Below are positions 48,501 through 60,043 of a stretch of DNA of 64,000 nucleotides, in pieces. The notes below the pieces were generated by a model. The model saw only the letters and a list, made by a program, of their open reading frames with translations. It was not told where the DNA came from and searched no databases. A program made the position numbers and the translations under genes. The DNA lies in the NCBI GenBank assembly GCA_026686845.1, contig JAIVEN010000007.1, forward strand, positions 30,067,001-30,131,000, read 5' to 3'. This DNA is from Adenanthera pavonina (Eukaryota; Streptophyta; Magnoliopsida; Fabales; Fabaceae). How positions within the stretch are numbered: position 1 is the first letter of the stretch; each line of letters opens with the position of its first letter.

Positions 48501-49161
48501 GAACTGTCTCATTCATCAATGAACAGAAAATCTCCAACTATTGTCCTTTCATTTGGCATTAAGGAACCCCCACCAGATAAAACAGGATAAAAAGTGACCA
48601 TCTGCCTTCTCGACCCCAGGAATTTTACTTCTAGACGAATTGGTGGTATTATCAAACTTGTAAAGGGGACCCACAAAAAATATAAATAAGTCCCTTCAAC
48701 TTTAAAATTCAGAAATTCGCCCCGCTAAACGTTTACCAGTATTTAAAACCAGTTGTCCATTTTTCGTCACCAGAAATTTCACTTTACATGATTTTCCTTG
48801 CTGCATTGCATACCTACATTACTCTAAAAGTAGATAAGTCTTAGTTCAAACATTCAGAAAAACCTTGCGCGGAAATAACATGCACATGCCCCAATATCCA
48901 AAATTTTTAAATGCCCAAGGATGACAATTTAAAAAGATAAGAACAATAACATTTTTCCAAAGTAAGAACAATAACATTATTTCCCCATGAAACAAACACT
49001 TCTGGAAAAGTAAAAGACAATGTGACCTGAGAGCGAGGGAATATATCAGCAAGCAACTTCTTATAACGCTTAATGGGGTGTCTCGATCTCTCGCGCAAAG
49101 CAGGGCAGAAGCAGCACAAGCTTCCGCACACAGGCCATATATTCCGAGAGATCACACTCAT
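36567..49161 (-). CDS. EFR3: EFR3-family protein (SRL2/EFOP type), complete, 19 coding exons
   Basis: Membrane anchor of the PI4-kinase alpha complex, which makes PI4P at the plasma membrane (family knowledge). Exons in plus coordinates, first to last: 49161-49027, 48227-48153, 47451-47336, 44274-44160, 44050-43922, 43060-43013, 42655-42534, 42444-42248, 42143-41851, 41700-41551, 41414-40917, 40824-40678, 39723-39648, 38649-38522, 38329-38129, 38054-37920, 37834-37709, 37353-37120, 36716-36567. All phases join, giving about 1,024 residues. The N-terminus MSVISRNIWPVCGSLCCFCP has a Cys cluster (likely palmitoylated) followed by a basic patch (RHPIKRYKK), both EFR3 hallmarks. Helical-repeat text follows (YLEQRCYKELRNENFHYVK, LVKHLDHKNVLKDPNMQLDI, AMVHPDHETRVGAHRIFSVV). 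A Ser-rich linker (about residues 510-620) precedes the C-terminal part (LPPSRCRSLFTLATSMIVFI, VDPFLQIFDD). The product is AAGC* at the end. All introns are GT-AG except a GC-AG one after exon 10. The exon 18/19 junction is the least certain. Confidence 0.93.
38715..38875. mobile_element. MITE of 161 bp in an EFR3 intron
   Basis: Starts GGGCCTGTTTGGTTTG and ends CAAACCAAATGGGCAC, which are imperfect terminal inverted repeats. TAA flanks both sides (38712-38714 and 38876-38878). The TIR and TAA duplication fit PIF/Harbinger (Tourist-like) MITEs. It lies in the intron between exons 13 and 14 and has no coding content. Confidence 0.8.
40270..40333 (+). repeat. SINE-like 3' tail fragment in an EFR3 intron
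   Basis: CCAACCCCACTTAGTGGGAT followed by a (GTT)n run resembles the 3' end of the widespread plant Au-type SINE. No tRNA-like A and B boxes were recognised upstream, so it is at best a truncated remnant. Confidence 0.4.
44510..45504 (+). mobile_element. Small LTR retrotransposon remnant with chromodomain fragment
   Basis: Two similar direct repeats flank a short interior. The left one ends CTTCCTTATCCTACA at 44880; the right one runs from about 45190 and ends CTTCCTTGTCCCACA at 45504. Both share TTGTAAGA...GATTTGAATATTCAGAGTTATTA and long CT-rich tails. Right after the left LTR, CAATATCAAAGC resembles a decayed initiator-Met primer site. The 310-bp interior encodes LVHWKGCSDLYATWINKNEF, the signature of the chromodomain-like end of gypsy pol, and then a purine-rich tract (AAGTGGAGGGAA). 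It is an internally deleted gypsy element. No target duplication was identified, so the left edge is approximate. Confidence 0.7.
45867..46250. mobile_element. Solo LTR, 384 bp, with perfect 5-bp target duplication
   Basis: Starts TGATGG and ends CCATCA, a 6-bp inverted terminus of the TG...CA type. ATTTG flanks both sides (45862-45866 and 46251-46255). It includes a (GT)n microsatellite near 45922-45952. There is no interior region. Its lineage cannot be fixed without a library; the size would suit a copia or small gypsy element. Confidence 0.85.
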
Positions 49162-49509
49162 GTTAACTTGCTATAAAATAATTACGCTCCCGATTTCCAA
49201 TGCACGACGCATTCAATAACCCGTAACGGTTTTCCTTCTCCCAGATTCAACTACAGAAAGTGAGGAATTGAGGGAGAAGGAGTTGGAATCTGGGAAAAAG
49301 GAAAACCCAAATGAGTAAAAAGGAAAAATAAAATGGGATTTCCTCGGATTCGTGATACGCCCGGAGAGAACAAAAGAAAAAATGTGAAGCGGAATGAAGA
49401 ATGCTCCGAGAGCACCGGATCTCCGAGGTTCTCCACCGGAGAAAATGTCTGAGAATGAGAGAAAACCTTTGCTTTTTTTTTATGGGCAATCCCCGATTCC
49501 GTGTTTTAA

Positions 49510-49555
49510 AGTCTCTCTCTCCTCTCTCTCTCTCTCTCTGCGAAACCTATTTATA
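49510..49555 (-). promoter_or_regulatory. Candidate core promoter and GA-rich leader of the EFR3 gene
   Basis: On the minus strand TATAAATAGG (49555-49546) is a good TATA match about 385 bases upstream of the ATG at 49161. It is followed by a (GA)n tract (about 49540-49511) that would lie at or near the transcription start. GA-rich leaders are common in plant genes. Inferred from sequence only. Confidence 0.6.
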
Positions 49556-52500
49556 ATCTTCTCTTGTACGGAGGCTTCAGACAGTTCATATTATTTGGAG
49601 GATGACAGAATACCGACCTGTGGGTCCCGACGTTTAAACATTTTTTTTGTGAAAAATAAAATTAATAAATCTGTGTAAAATATTATTGATATTTACAGGT
49701 TTAAAAATTAATTTTTTCTTTAAAAATCAAATTTATAAATTTTATTTTTTAATTATTTCATTTTTAACGTTTTTTTTATTATTATTAATTTTGATGATTT
49801 TTAAATTAATATTTAAAATTTTTAAAATTATAAGTTCAAAATATTTTAATATTTAAAAGATCGAGACGTAATTTAAGAAAAAATATACTATATCAAATCA
49901 AAATTATTTATTATTATTATTTTATTACTTTTAATTTATTAATGGGATATTATTAAATCATCTACTACTATTATTTTTTTACTTTATTCGAATGATATTT
50001 TTTTCGTGTGTGTATTTAATATCTTAAATTTGTTCTATTTTAATTGAAGAATTTTATTAAGATGAAATTTTTTAGATGCATGGAGAGACACTATATGTAA
50101 AATTGCCCTATTTTTGGGAGAAAAATAAAATTTATACATCTGTATAAAATATGGTTGATAAAAATATAGAAATTAAAATTTTGTAAAATTTTATTTTACA
50201 AAATTGTTATGTATATTTTTAAAATTATTATTAGAACAGTTTAAAAGTACTATTTATACATTTTAAAATTATAAATTTAAAACAACTGTATAATATCTAA
50301 AAGATCAAATCGTAAGTTTAAGAAATATAATACTAGTATATTATATTAAATCAAAGTCTAGTTCAAACACACATCAAGTTCAGAGCTCTAACAACTACCA
50401 AACCCTTTAATCAATGATGATTGGTAGCATTTGGCAGTGAATGATGATCGTTGGTAATAGTACAGTTGTTGAGGATAGTTAATGATGCTTGGTGGTAACC
50501 AAAAATAAATGGTGGTAGTTAGATCTTGTTTGATTTAATTGGTAAAGGGTTATATTAGCTTAATTAGATATTTCGAGTTTAAACTCTAGGAATATAATCA
50601 CATTAAATATTTAGTAGTAGAGCTTGCTACTTGAAAGAATTTTACTTAATATAATTCAAATTAGTTTAGAACTCGATAAATTCTTTAGTTAAAAGTGAGG
50701 TGGTGAATCTAGTATGTTGAGTGCATATGCTAAAAGAAAAAAAAAATCTCAAGGCTTTGGTTAAGCTAGAGTAATCCCTTACAAGTTTAACTAAGTATTC
50801 AGTGATGATATTTTTCTATATACTTGTTTTAAAAACATGCTAATTTTTTTGCTTTTAAAACAAGAAAACAAAGTCTCATAAATCCAATTTGCCAAAAATA
50901 AAACAAAAAAAAGGTATTCTTGTTTACATTCATCACCTACTATCTCTTATTAATGCCAACAACCTTCCACTATCACCATTTATCTTTAGCCACCATCAAC
51001 TATTGTCAACCATCCTCGATCATTGTTGATCATCAACAACCATCGACATTCACTGTCGACCACTGCCAACCATATTTGATTGTCACCAACCACCACCAAC
51101 TATCACCGACTACCACTAATCATAACTAATCACCAGTAGCCATCACTAACCACCATCAACCACCATTAATCACTATAGGCCACCACTGACCGCTATCAAA
51201 TATTGTTGACAAATGCCAGTCATTGTCAATCATCATCAATTACTGTTAACCATTGCTAACCATCACCAATTGCCATTAACCTATCATCTTTGAACATCAT
51301 CAATCATCACCGACTATCATCAACCATTGTCAATTATCATCAACTGCCTTTGATACATCAATACTTTAAATTGCTTGATGTATTTGTATTACATACTTCT
51401 TCAATATCGATACTCACTAATATCTCTTAGATTTGCATATGCGAAGTATCCCATTTATTAATTTTTTTAAGAAAATATATTCATTTTTGATACTTATAAG
51501 ATTGACCATATATAGAAGTCATCCACTTAGTGAGGATTTATGGGATAACTTCGGTAGTTCTGGAGTTTTGGAAGTGGTAACCTTATCAATTTTTGGTTTA
51601 TTATTTTAGATTTTATATTACTTTTGAAACTCTTGTTTAAATCTCATATTCTTATTTTTTAATTTTTTATGGATTAATTTGTTAAATACATATATAATTT
51701 CATAAGTATATATCTCATGTGTGTATATATATCCTAAAATTTTAAAATTTATTGTACCTGTATCATATCATCCCATGTCCAATACTCACACTTATATATG
51801 TAAAAGCTAATAACACTCTAATTAAATAACAAATACCATACACACCAAATAAGGCCCACAAACAAAAACACATAAATACTCCATCAAATATAGGAGACAA
51901 TATTCTGCTAGCCAATTCCTGCTCGGATCCCAACATGCTGCTGTACACATATAGCATCCATGGACAAAATCCTTGCCTTTCATAAATAACAAAAAAAAAG
52001 TGCCAGAAGTACCAGTGGCTCAACAGCCCATTCTAAGGATTCAACCTCTTTATGGCATTAGCTGCGATATAATTCGCAACTATATTCCCTTGGCTAGATC
52101 CCAATGAGAAGCAAAACTTTGGCCGGAAAGCTTTCATAAATTTGGCATGAAGGCTTTCCTATGCAAATGTCTTCGAACACTCAATCGCCTCATTATTCCA
52201 CTGCCTGCTTTTGGAGTATGCATGAAACAAACAGCATTTGGTGGGAAAATTCAACATAATAATAAGACTTGGCCCATGTAACATTCTTCAAAGTACTGTG
52301 CAATGGGCTTATGATGGGGGAAGAAGTCACGTTGGAAAAGAGTCCACACATGTAATGGGCTTACAGATATTGGGCTTTCTGCTTAGGAAATCAAAATCAT
52401 TCATAAATATTCAGGTATGAATTTTAGCAAAAAAAAAAAAAATTCAGGCATGAATATGTCTGCTACATCTGCAGGTCCTTTTCTGTTATAACTCGTAATC

Positions 52501-53579
52501 TTTATTCAAATGAGAAATTATTAAACTAATTCATTGCTTTGTTCTTAATTTATTCTTCCAGCGTTTTCCATCTCAAATCCTTAAGGCCTGTTTGGTTGAG
52601 AGAAAGGACGCCAAGGAAAAGGGAATCCCACTTCTTTTCCCTCAACGAGATGGCTTGGTTAGCGTGGGAGACGAAGGCTGGAAGCATGATTCCTGGCTGG
52701 CTTCCTGCTCAATCCAAAGTTTAAGAGATTATCAACACAAAAAAGGGATATAATTGACGTAACACGTTGATCATGAGTAAGATAGTGGACTAATTAATAA
52801 TAAGGGAATAAATATCTATATGAATTTGGAAGTTGATGAGGGTTCATTTAGACGTTAATTTAAAAATTATGGGATTATTTATACATTACTCAAAATTCAA
52901 GAAAATTTATTTGTACAATTTAGCCTACATTATATATCATTTTCTGCCAATCAATTAAGCATTGGTTTTTTCAAAAATTGATTTCATTATCTACCAGGAA
53001 AAAATATTATTCACAATTTATTAATTTTATTATGATTTAAACCAATACTTAACTAAGAGGATATAGCGAGAGGATTTTTTTTTTTGGCTAAAATATAGCG
53101 AGAGGGGTTGAAATAAAGTATTTAGCACCTCCTACCTTGAACTAGTTTAGATGATAAAAGTGATCAGATAGAGTATTATTGATAGAATTCAAGCTTCAAA
53201 TCCTCCTAATGAAACTTAAAAATAATAATAATAATAATAACGAGTTATAGGATCCAAATCCATATATATATATATATATATATCCATGTTTCACGGTTGG
53301 ATTGCCCTCCTCCATTTAGTTTGTAAATTACAACCTTAAGACTTATTCTCCTCAAAGAACTCCTTCATTGTCTCCTGAAACTGAGCAATCAATCACAACC
53401 ACTGGATTCCGAAGTATTTGTCAAATAGTGGTAACAATTAATTAAAAAAAAGTTGATCAAAACGAAAATTTTGAGTATTTTGTTATTGAGAAACTAAACA
53501 CAACGCAGAAGAAGAAGAAAGAAAGAAAGAAAGAAAGAAAAAGACCAAAGAAGACTAGCTAGAAATCAAATTCCTCAAG
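49556..53579. other. Intergenic region between EFR3 and CHX genes (divergent)
   Basis: Very AT-rich from 49680 to 50380. A degenerate GGT-rich segment (about 50400-50525) and a long ACC-rich segment (about 50935-51355) follow. An ORF at 51763-52023 (minus) has no recognisable domain. Near 52583 GGCCTGTTTGGTTGAGAGAA resembles transposon termini, but no partner end was found. AT dinucleotides (53263-53283) and a (GAAA)n tract (about 53517-53540) precede the CHX start. Confidence 0.5.
50935..51355 (+). repeat. Degenerate ACC-rich minisatellite-like tract
   Basis: About 420 bases are built from variants of CACCAACYATC, CACCATCAAC and similar 9-12 base words, almost free of G on the plus strand. 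No fixed period is kept. Strand composition is strongly biased and differs from all neighbouring DNA. A G-rich counterpart of opposite orientation (GGTAGT, TGGTGGTAA words) occurs about 500 bases upstream at 50400-50525. Confidence 0.7.
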
Positions 53580-56428
53580 ATGTCTGATAGTTCCTCTCAT
53601 GGTCTTTTCTTCGTCCCATCAATATCGTCAAACCCATGTGCAGAGAGGCTAGGTTTGCTCATGTTTTCAGTAGCTAAAAACTTCATTATTTTTTTGGCCA
53701 TGGTGATTTTGTGCAATGGTGTGCATTATCTGCTCAAGCCTTATTCAATGCCCCGTATCATTTCTGACATCCTTGTAAGCTTCCATCGATATCTTCTCAT
53801 GATTAAACCAACAAATAATGGTACCTTAACAAAACATGTTCAATTTTCTTCTATTTCATAAAATATAGATCAGAGAACATCCTCTATGTACAGACACGTA
53901 CGATGCAATGAACTTTTTCCCTGACGTTGTTGTACATATAATTTATTTACAGGTCGGAGTAATTGTGGGCAACATAGGTTTCCTACGTGACATATACGAA
54001 GAATTCAACAAGACCTTCGGATTCATAATCGATTTCGTGATGATATTTTACATGTTTGCTCTGGGAATAGAAATGGATCCTTATGCGATATTCAAACAGC
54101 CATCTCGCGATGCTCAAATCGCCTACGCAGGAATCCTCTCCACCTTCATCCTCGCCTGCTTCACCACACAATTCTTCAACTTCTTCTCAGGCAAACACAA
54201 ACTATACTTCACACTCTGCCTCTCCACTCTCCTCGCCAGCACGGCCTCGCCGGTCTTGACACGTCTAATCACCAGCCTCAAAATCAGCAAGTCCGACATC
54301 GGGAAGCTCGTCATCGCCGCCGGCATGCAGTCTGATTTCCTCTGCTCCTTGCTTCTCTCCGTCGGCTACATCGCCATGCCGTTGCCGTTGTTCTGCGAGA
54401 GTGAGTATCATCGGAAGACTAACACTGAGAAAGCACGCCTTAAGACGTCCATTGTTATGGGATGTGCAGTTCTAGTGCAAATGTTGTTCACAGCCACAGT
54501 TTCTCCCATACTCATGAGATGGGTTAATAATGAAAACCCAGAAGGTAAACCCATGAAAGGTGCACACTTGGTGCTCTCTGTGGCGTTCATGGTGTTAATA
54601 TGTGCATCTTCCACGTTGTTTAATTATAGTCCGATTCTGAGTGCGTTCATGGCTGGGATTTGCTTGCCACGTGAGGGAAGGCTATCGAAATGGATTATCA
54701 CGAAGATAAACTATCTGTTAACTTCGATTTTCTTCCCTATATTTTTCTTGTGGATGGGTTATGGAGCTGATTTTAGGAAGTTTGAAGCTGGGAAGTTGGC
54801 CACATGGATAAGGTTGTCGATGCTGATTGTGATAGGAATGGTTAGTAGAGTTGCTGGAACTGTTGCTTCTGGAGCCATGCTGGGTTTTAATTGGCCTGAT
54901 TCTGTGGCCATTGGGTTGCTTCTCACCACCAAGGGCCATTTTCATATCTACTTAGCCATCAAAGTGGTACGTTTTGAATTTGTTGCATTATGATATGTTT
55001 TTCTTCTGTGTATATATAAGATAACCAACACAACCTGTTAAGGATTAAAGGGGAATTAACTAGCTACTTCTAGTAATTATCTCATAACAGTTTGTGCTTC
55101 TCTAATTAACCAGATGAAATGTGGAGGCAATACTACCACAGGAATTGAGATGATAATTGCAATCTTTTTCACAGTTCTTCATTCCCCATCAGTGGTAGCT
55201 CACATCATCAAACGAGCCAGAAAACGAGCTCCTTCACATCGCATGGCCCTCCAATTGGTTGAACCATCAAGTGAACTCAGAATACTCCTCTGCGTTCATG
55301 GACCAGAGAACGTACCTGCAAGCATCAACTTCATGGAGATATCAAGAGGAACGACGGACCCAGGCATGGTCGTTTATGTTACCGACATGGTGGAACTCAC
55401 CGACGAGCTAGCGGCCGCCGTGGTGAAGGCTAGTGGAGAAGATAATAATACTGTAGCTCTAAATGACAGTGTTATTGGGGGCAAGAGAGAGAAGGTGACG
55501 AGCTCGTTTCAGGAATATATTGACGAGGGTGGTGAGGGGATTACTCTTAAGAGATCAATGGTGGTCTCGACGTTCATCAACATGGCACGTGACATCTGCG
55601 CTTTGGCTGAGGAGTTGGCCATTGCCCTCATCGTATTGCCGTTTCATAGGGGACAACGTGAGGGTGGAACACTTGATGGAGGCAATCCTGGCTTCAGGCA
55701 CGTGAATCGAAAGGTTATAATCGCGACCAAAAAAATTTTCTTGACTTTTGAATCAGATAATGCTCAAAATATTTAAGAATGAAAAATAACTGATACGAAG
55801 TTCTGTTGAACAGATTCTGAAAAGTGCGCCATGTTCGGTGGGGATTCTGGTAGACAGAGGTCTAGGATCCATCGAAAAGATACAACGATCCGGCGTTTCA
55901 ATCAACGTAGCAGTCATCTTCGTCGGCGGAAAAGACGACAGAGAAGCAATCGCCTACGCCGGCCGCATCGCACGGCATTCCGGCGTCAAACTCACCGTCA
56001 TAAGGCTGCTGGTAGACACCACATCAGAGGTGTCAAAATTCTCCGGCCCATTGGTCGTCAACCTGTCGGAGCAAGAACAGGAGATGGCGTTAGACGACGA
56101 GTGTTTCGCGCAGTTCTACGAACGACACATCGCGGGGGGTCGTATAGCGTACATGGAGAAGCACCTAGCGAACTCGGCCGAAACGTTCTCGGTGCTAAAG
56201 TCGTTTGAAGGGAAGTACTCGCTGGTGATTGTGGGGAGAGAAGGAGGGGTGAACTCTGTGTTGACGAAAGGTATGAATGATTGGCAACAATGTCCAGAAT
56301 TGGGACCCATAGGAGATGTTCTTTCGGGTCCAGATTTTTCAATGACGGTTTCAGTTTTGGTCATACAACAACACAAGCTTAAAGGAGAACTTGATGGTTT
56401 AGACGATGATTTCACTGTCATGATGTAG
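53580..56428 (+). CDS. CHX: CHX-family cation/H+ antiporter (CPA2), complete, four exons
   Basis: A membrane transporter exchanging monovalent cations (usually K+) for protons, probably in an endomembrane or the plasma membrane (family knowledge). Exons: 53580-53774, 53953-54966, 55114-55713 and 55814-56428, all with GT-AG boundaries and phase 0, giving 807 residues (typical CHX length is about 780-850). The N-terminal half is hydrophobic with about 12 predicted helices: NFIIFLAMVILCNGVHYLL, FVMIFYMFALGIEMDP, STLLASTASPVLTRLITSLK, LMWMGYGADFRK-like and AIGLLLTTKGHFHIYLAIKV. The C-terminal half is hydrophilic and soluble (LRILLCVHGPENVPASINFM, PCSVGILVDRGLGS, SLVIVGREGG), resembling the universal-stress-like regulatory tail of CHX proteins. 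The ATG at 53580 is chosen because it gives the full first helix; an in-frame ATG at 53908 lies in intron 1. The sequence resembles members with the TTKGHFH motif (CHX28-like), but the ortholog is not fixed. Confidence 0.94.
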
Positions 56429-56429
56429 A

Positions 56430-56433
56430 TATC

Positions 56434-56464
<31 letters not shown>

Positions 56465-56475
56465 TACACACACGT
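56430..56475 (+). repeat. (AT)n-(CA)n compound microsatellite
   Basis: Directly after the CHX stop codon: about eleven AT units followed by ACACACAC and related repeats. Probably part of the 3' untranslated region. Confidence 0.85.
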
Positions 56476-57457
56476 ATGTACGTGACTTGCCTTTGTAAGT
56501 ATCAGTGCTCCAGTGGGCTTTCAACCCTAACTCATCGAAACTTTTCTTGATAAAAATATATTATGAAAATTTTACACTTCAAAGTATCAAAATTTTATAC
56601 GTTTATATATGCAGGCCATGTATAAAGAAGTAGAGAATATAGGTGTGGACAGGAAAGAAAGTTGGATTACAGTAGACTGTACGTAGAGTCTAGAATGTGA
56701 AAATATTGTACAGAATTTTTTTTTAAATTTTTCTTTCACTGTATTTTGTTATTTGCATCAATCCAGGAAAAAAAATTTACAGAAAGTGTTTTATTTGGTA
56801 AATGTTTAATTTACAGTAGACTTGATGAAGAGTGTATATACAGTGAAGATTTAAAATCAAACAGAGAAGTCATTCAACTTAAAATCAAATACGTACCATG
56901 AAATTGGTTAGGCTTGGATGTGAAAAATATTTCAGTAAAATGTTGTGATGTTTGTAACGCATGTGGAATCTTATTTTAAAATATATAGTTATATGGTGTT
57001 GAATTATTAAAAATATAGAGTTTTTATATTTTTATTAAATAATTAATGTAAATTAATATAATTGACAAAATTGCTTCTGTGAGAGTTTTACATTTATATG
57101 ATTCAACAGGACTCAATTCAGAAGAAAAAAAAATTGACTCAATCTGAATTAATTAAGGTGATCTAATATTTCAAATTCAAATATACATGTAGCAAACATT
57201 AATAATTTAACAATAAACACATTCAAAGTTAAACAAGCCTTGAGTTCAGGCCTCAGAAACAAACCTAAGGCAAAATGAGATTTCATATTCTCTGATAAAA
57301 AGCTACTCTGATTAAAAAGAATTGAAAAAAAAAAGAGGCTTTCTTACTTTCGTTTTTTTTTTCAAAGCTCAGCTAATAAATAAGAGAAAAAGTTTTAATT
57401 AAGTAGACTTTTTTTGTGTAAAAAAAAGTAAATTCATAAATTACAAAAAGAGATATA
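56476..57457. other. Intergenic region downstream of CHX
   Basis: AT-rich, with several poly-T and poly-A runs. No ORF, RNA gene or recognisable repeat can be supported. Confidence 0.5.
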
Positions 57458-57774
57458 GGGGGTGTTTGGTTCACCTTTTATAAAAAGAAACCATGATTTT
57501 TAACCATAGTTTTCTAAAAGATGTGTTTGACCAAACATAAGTTAAATACAAACTGACTTTTTAAAAAATAAAAAGTAAGTTAAATTGTGATTTTGAAAAA
57601 GTAGGGGAAAAGTTACTTTTCCTTTAACAAAACGTGAGTTTTGGAAAAAGAAGAAACAAATTTACTCTATATTCAAACATAACAACTTATAACAAACTTA
57701 CTTTATCTAAATTTTATTTTTACAAACTTCATTTATCTTAACTTAATTTTACAAAACTGAGAATCAAACGGACC
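57458..57774. mobile_element. Probable MITE of about 317 bp
   Basis: Left end GGGGGTGTTTGGTTCACC and right end GAGAATCAAACGGACC (read from the other strand GGTCCGTTTGATTCTC) are imperfect inverted repeats of the 'GGTGTTTGGTT' type found in plant MITEs. ATA is present at both edges, but the target duplication is not certain. The interior has inverted AT-rich segments and no coding capacity. Confidence 0.55.
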
Positions 57775-58191
57775 ATAGTAGGTTAGGTACCCATAATTCT
57801 AAACTAAACAATTAGATCATCTGTCATATTTAAGACTGAAAAGGTGATTTAATTTATTAGTTTTATTTATCATTTCAAAGTAGCTAGGTATTCAAGTGTA
57901 TGTGAATTCATATAGACTGAATTAACAGAGTTTTTTTTTTTAAAAAATATGTTTCATTAAAAACTATCAAAAGATTTCTGCGATGCTCAAAAAAGAGATG
58001 AAGAAAGAAAAGCAAACTTGAAAGCAAAATGCTGCTTCAGCATGTAATTACTAATTAGATCATGACCTTATTATTGGCCTTCTCCCAAACAAGCAAACTC
58101 GATCAAAGCAAAACTGAGTTCATAAAGATCACTTCTTGCCTTGGTTTTTTAGCCTCAATATTTTTCTACCAAAACATGAAATACTGTATAA
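57775..58191. other. Intergenic spacer, no gene seen
   Basis: AT-rich, no supported feature. It leads directly into the LTR-like repeat at 58192. Confidence 0.5.
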
Positions 58192-59528
58192 TGTGTCTAT
58201 TTTATACCTACAAAATATCCACATTTGATATTGTTTTTTTTATAAATATTGAGTTTTGATATAAAATTGACATGATTCTATTTAATTTAAGACATAATTG
58301 TATTTTAGGAAAACTTTGAGGATATTTGAGAAATTTGGAGTGAAAGAAGAAGACAAGAAGGCACAAAGAATAATTTATTTGGTCCCCATTTATTATCCTC
58401 CCTCATGACCAGGTGAGGAGGCGTGAAGGAGCAACATGTACGAGATGACCAGGTGCCGGGTCCACTGAAAAAAACTCCATCCGGCGTCGGGTAATAATCA
58501 GAGGAAGACAATTGTAGACTTCACTCGGCGCCGGCTGGATAAAAATAACATCATCCGGTGCCCGGTGAATACATTTTACAGCTATCTGAATTGTACCACG
58601 GGATCGTAAGAAACATATATATATATATGGGTTTTTAGAACAAGGGGAGAAATTACTATTCTGAGCCCTAGAAGACTTATTCTAAATTCTCTGGAGCTCA
58701 GAAGGAACATTTTGAAGGCAAATCTGAGAGGATTAAAGGCGTAGTGAAGCTGAATCACTCTATTCATCTACTACTTTTCTTTCTTTAGATTTTGTTCGGA
58801 TGATTTGGGAGTTTATTCTTATTTTGATTTTAAGAACAATATTTATGCGTAACTAATTTTCCCAGTTAGGGATAAGAATGTAGTCTAATTGGAATTGATT
58901 AGAGTTTAATCTAAATTATGACTCTTGTTTCTGATTGAATTCTTCCAATTTATTTATGTTTAATTATATCCATCTCTTTTGTGCTTTATTGGAAATTTTA
59001 TGATTGGCCACCATGATTTTCATTCTGTGGGTATGCTTGATAGACTGAAAGATGAAGAGCAAATCTAAACCTAGAGAGATAAACATAAACAACAATTCTA
59101 GAGGTAGAATTACGTGTTTATGATGACTTTAGTTATAACTTCAAGGTTTAATCAGGAATTTTAGTTGTACGAGAGTGAATTAAAACCTAATTAAATACAG
59201 ACTAATTAACTGAAAGGTAATTAGGATAATTTAGAAATAATTGTCACTATAATTATAGAAGGAGTCAAGTTAAGAGTAACTTTAGTTATCCCAGGAAGAT
59301 GAAACACAATTCCCTAACGCTCTCAGTGATTGAATTAAACCCAAATAGTTACTTTTATTATTATTTTTCTCTTAACTTAGTCTTTGATTAACGTTTCACA
59401 AATTGTTGGTCTTTACTGAAATTATTTAATTGAGTAAATCACAACCATTTGGATTCGACCTCTGAAATACTCTAGAGATTTTTTTTTATTATTGCGATCG
59501 ACCCTGTATACTTGCAAGAACCCGATCA
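58192..59528 (+). mobile_element. Solo-LTR-like repeat, copy B (about 1.34 kb)
   Basis: Shares the start (TGTGTCYATTTTATAC), the middle (CCCAGTYAGGGRTAAGRATGTAG..., GAGTGAATTRAA) and the end (CGACCYCTGAAATACTC, GCGATCGACCCTGTATACTTGCA) with copy A at 12762-14260, but is clearly diverged. GC-rich islands (CCGGCGTCGGG, CGGCGCCGG, CCGGTGCCCGGTG) lie at 58440-58565. The bases flanking it (TATAA left, ACTTC right) do not match, so it may be a remnant of a larger element or a rearranged insertion. Confidence 0.6.
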
Positions 59529-59777
59529 CTTCAATATGTATATCAAGTGGTAGCGATCGATAGGATTAAACGAGACAAATTAAAATAAGAAAACAAAATT
59601 AAGAAGACAAATATATATATATATATATGTAAAATTGCATTGTTTATGGTTTTATACCAAAGATATAAAAAAGGTGTTGAAATAAAATTATAAAATTAAC
59701 ATTATTCATTTTCTTCTCATCCTTTTTATTGCAAGATTTTATGAGCCCCTAAAATTGTGTACCTGTAGTGCCTAAGC
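59529..59777. other. Proximal promoter region of the CSLD gene
   Basis: Contains AT runs and no coding capacity. It lies between the LTR-like repeat and the TATA candidate at 59778. Confidence 0.4.
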
Positions 59778-59784
59778 TATATAA
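59778..59784 (+). promoter_or_regulatory. TATA-box candidate for the CSLD gene
   Basis: TATATAA lies 60 bases upstream of the first upstream-ORF ATG (59838) and 266 bases upstream of the CSLD ATG (60044). If used, transcription would start near 59810 and include the upstream ORF in the leader. Confidence 0.5.
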
Positions 59785-59837
59785 CAGGGAGAAACTGTGA
59801 AGAAAATAGAGGCTAAGCTTGAAGCAAGGAAGCGACA

Positions 59838-60041
59838 ATGGCTGAGCCAGAAAATCCTAAAATTATACAACAGTCTCACGTACCATTAATTAAGCTCACT
59901 CTCCATTTTGCCCTTCTTTTCATCATCACCACCAATGCCTGCATGAAAATTTCATATTCATCATCATCATCTCTCAATAACGAAAACAAAATAATACTCG
60001 TAATAATAATGTGCAGTACTTCAAAGGGTACTGTCATATAG
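59838..60041 (+). CDS. Upstream ORF (67 codons) in the CSLD leader
   Basis: The ATG context is GACAATGG, a good plant start context. The stop TAG (60039-60041) lies two bases before the CSLD ATG at 60044. The product MAEPENPKIIQQSHVPLIKL... includes a hydrophobic stretch (LTLHFALLFIITTNACM) and a Ser/Asn-rich tail. It resembles no family known to me. It could be a translation-dampening uORF or merely a chance frame in the leader. Confidence 0.4.
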   Translation: MAEPENPKIIQQSHVPLIKLTLHFALLFIITTNACMKISYSSSSSLNNENKIILVIIMCSTSKGTVI

Positions 60042-60043
60042 AG

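Noticed and set aside
51763..52023. Minus-strand ORF of 86 codons
   Set aside because: Trp/Phe-rich but no family resemblance, no splice or promoter signals; treated as chance.
52583..52720. GGCCTGTTTGGTTGAGAGAA as a MITE end
   Set aside because: No matching inverted end or target duplication was found within a few hundred bases.
53908..53952. ATG at 53908 as CHX start
   Set aside because: It lies in intron 1 before a clear TTTACAG acceptor; the exon at 53580 supplies the first membrane helix.
60011..60043. In-frame ATG 33 bases upstream as CSLD start
   Set aside because: MQYFKGYCHIE does not resemble CSLD N-termini, and MATSSNPN at 60044 does; the upstream ATG overlaps the upstream ORF.
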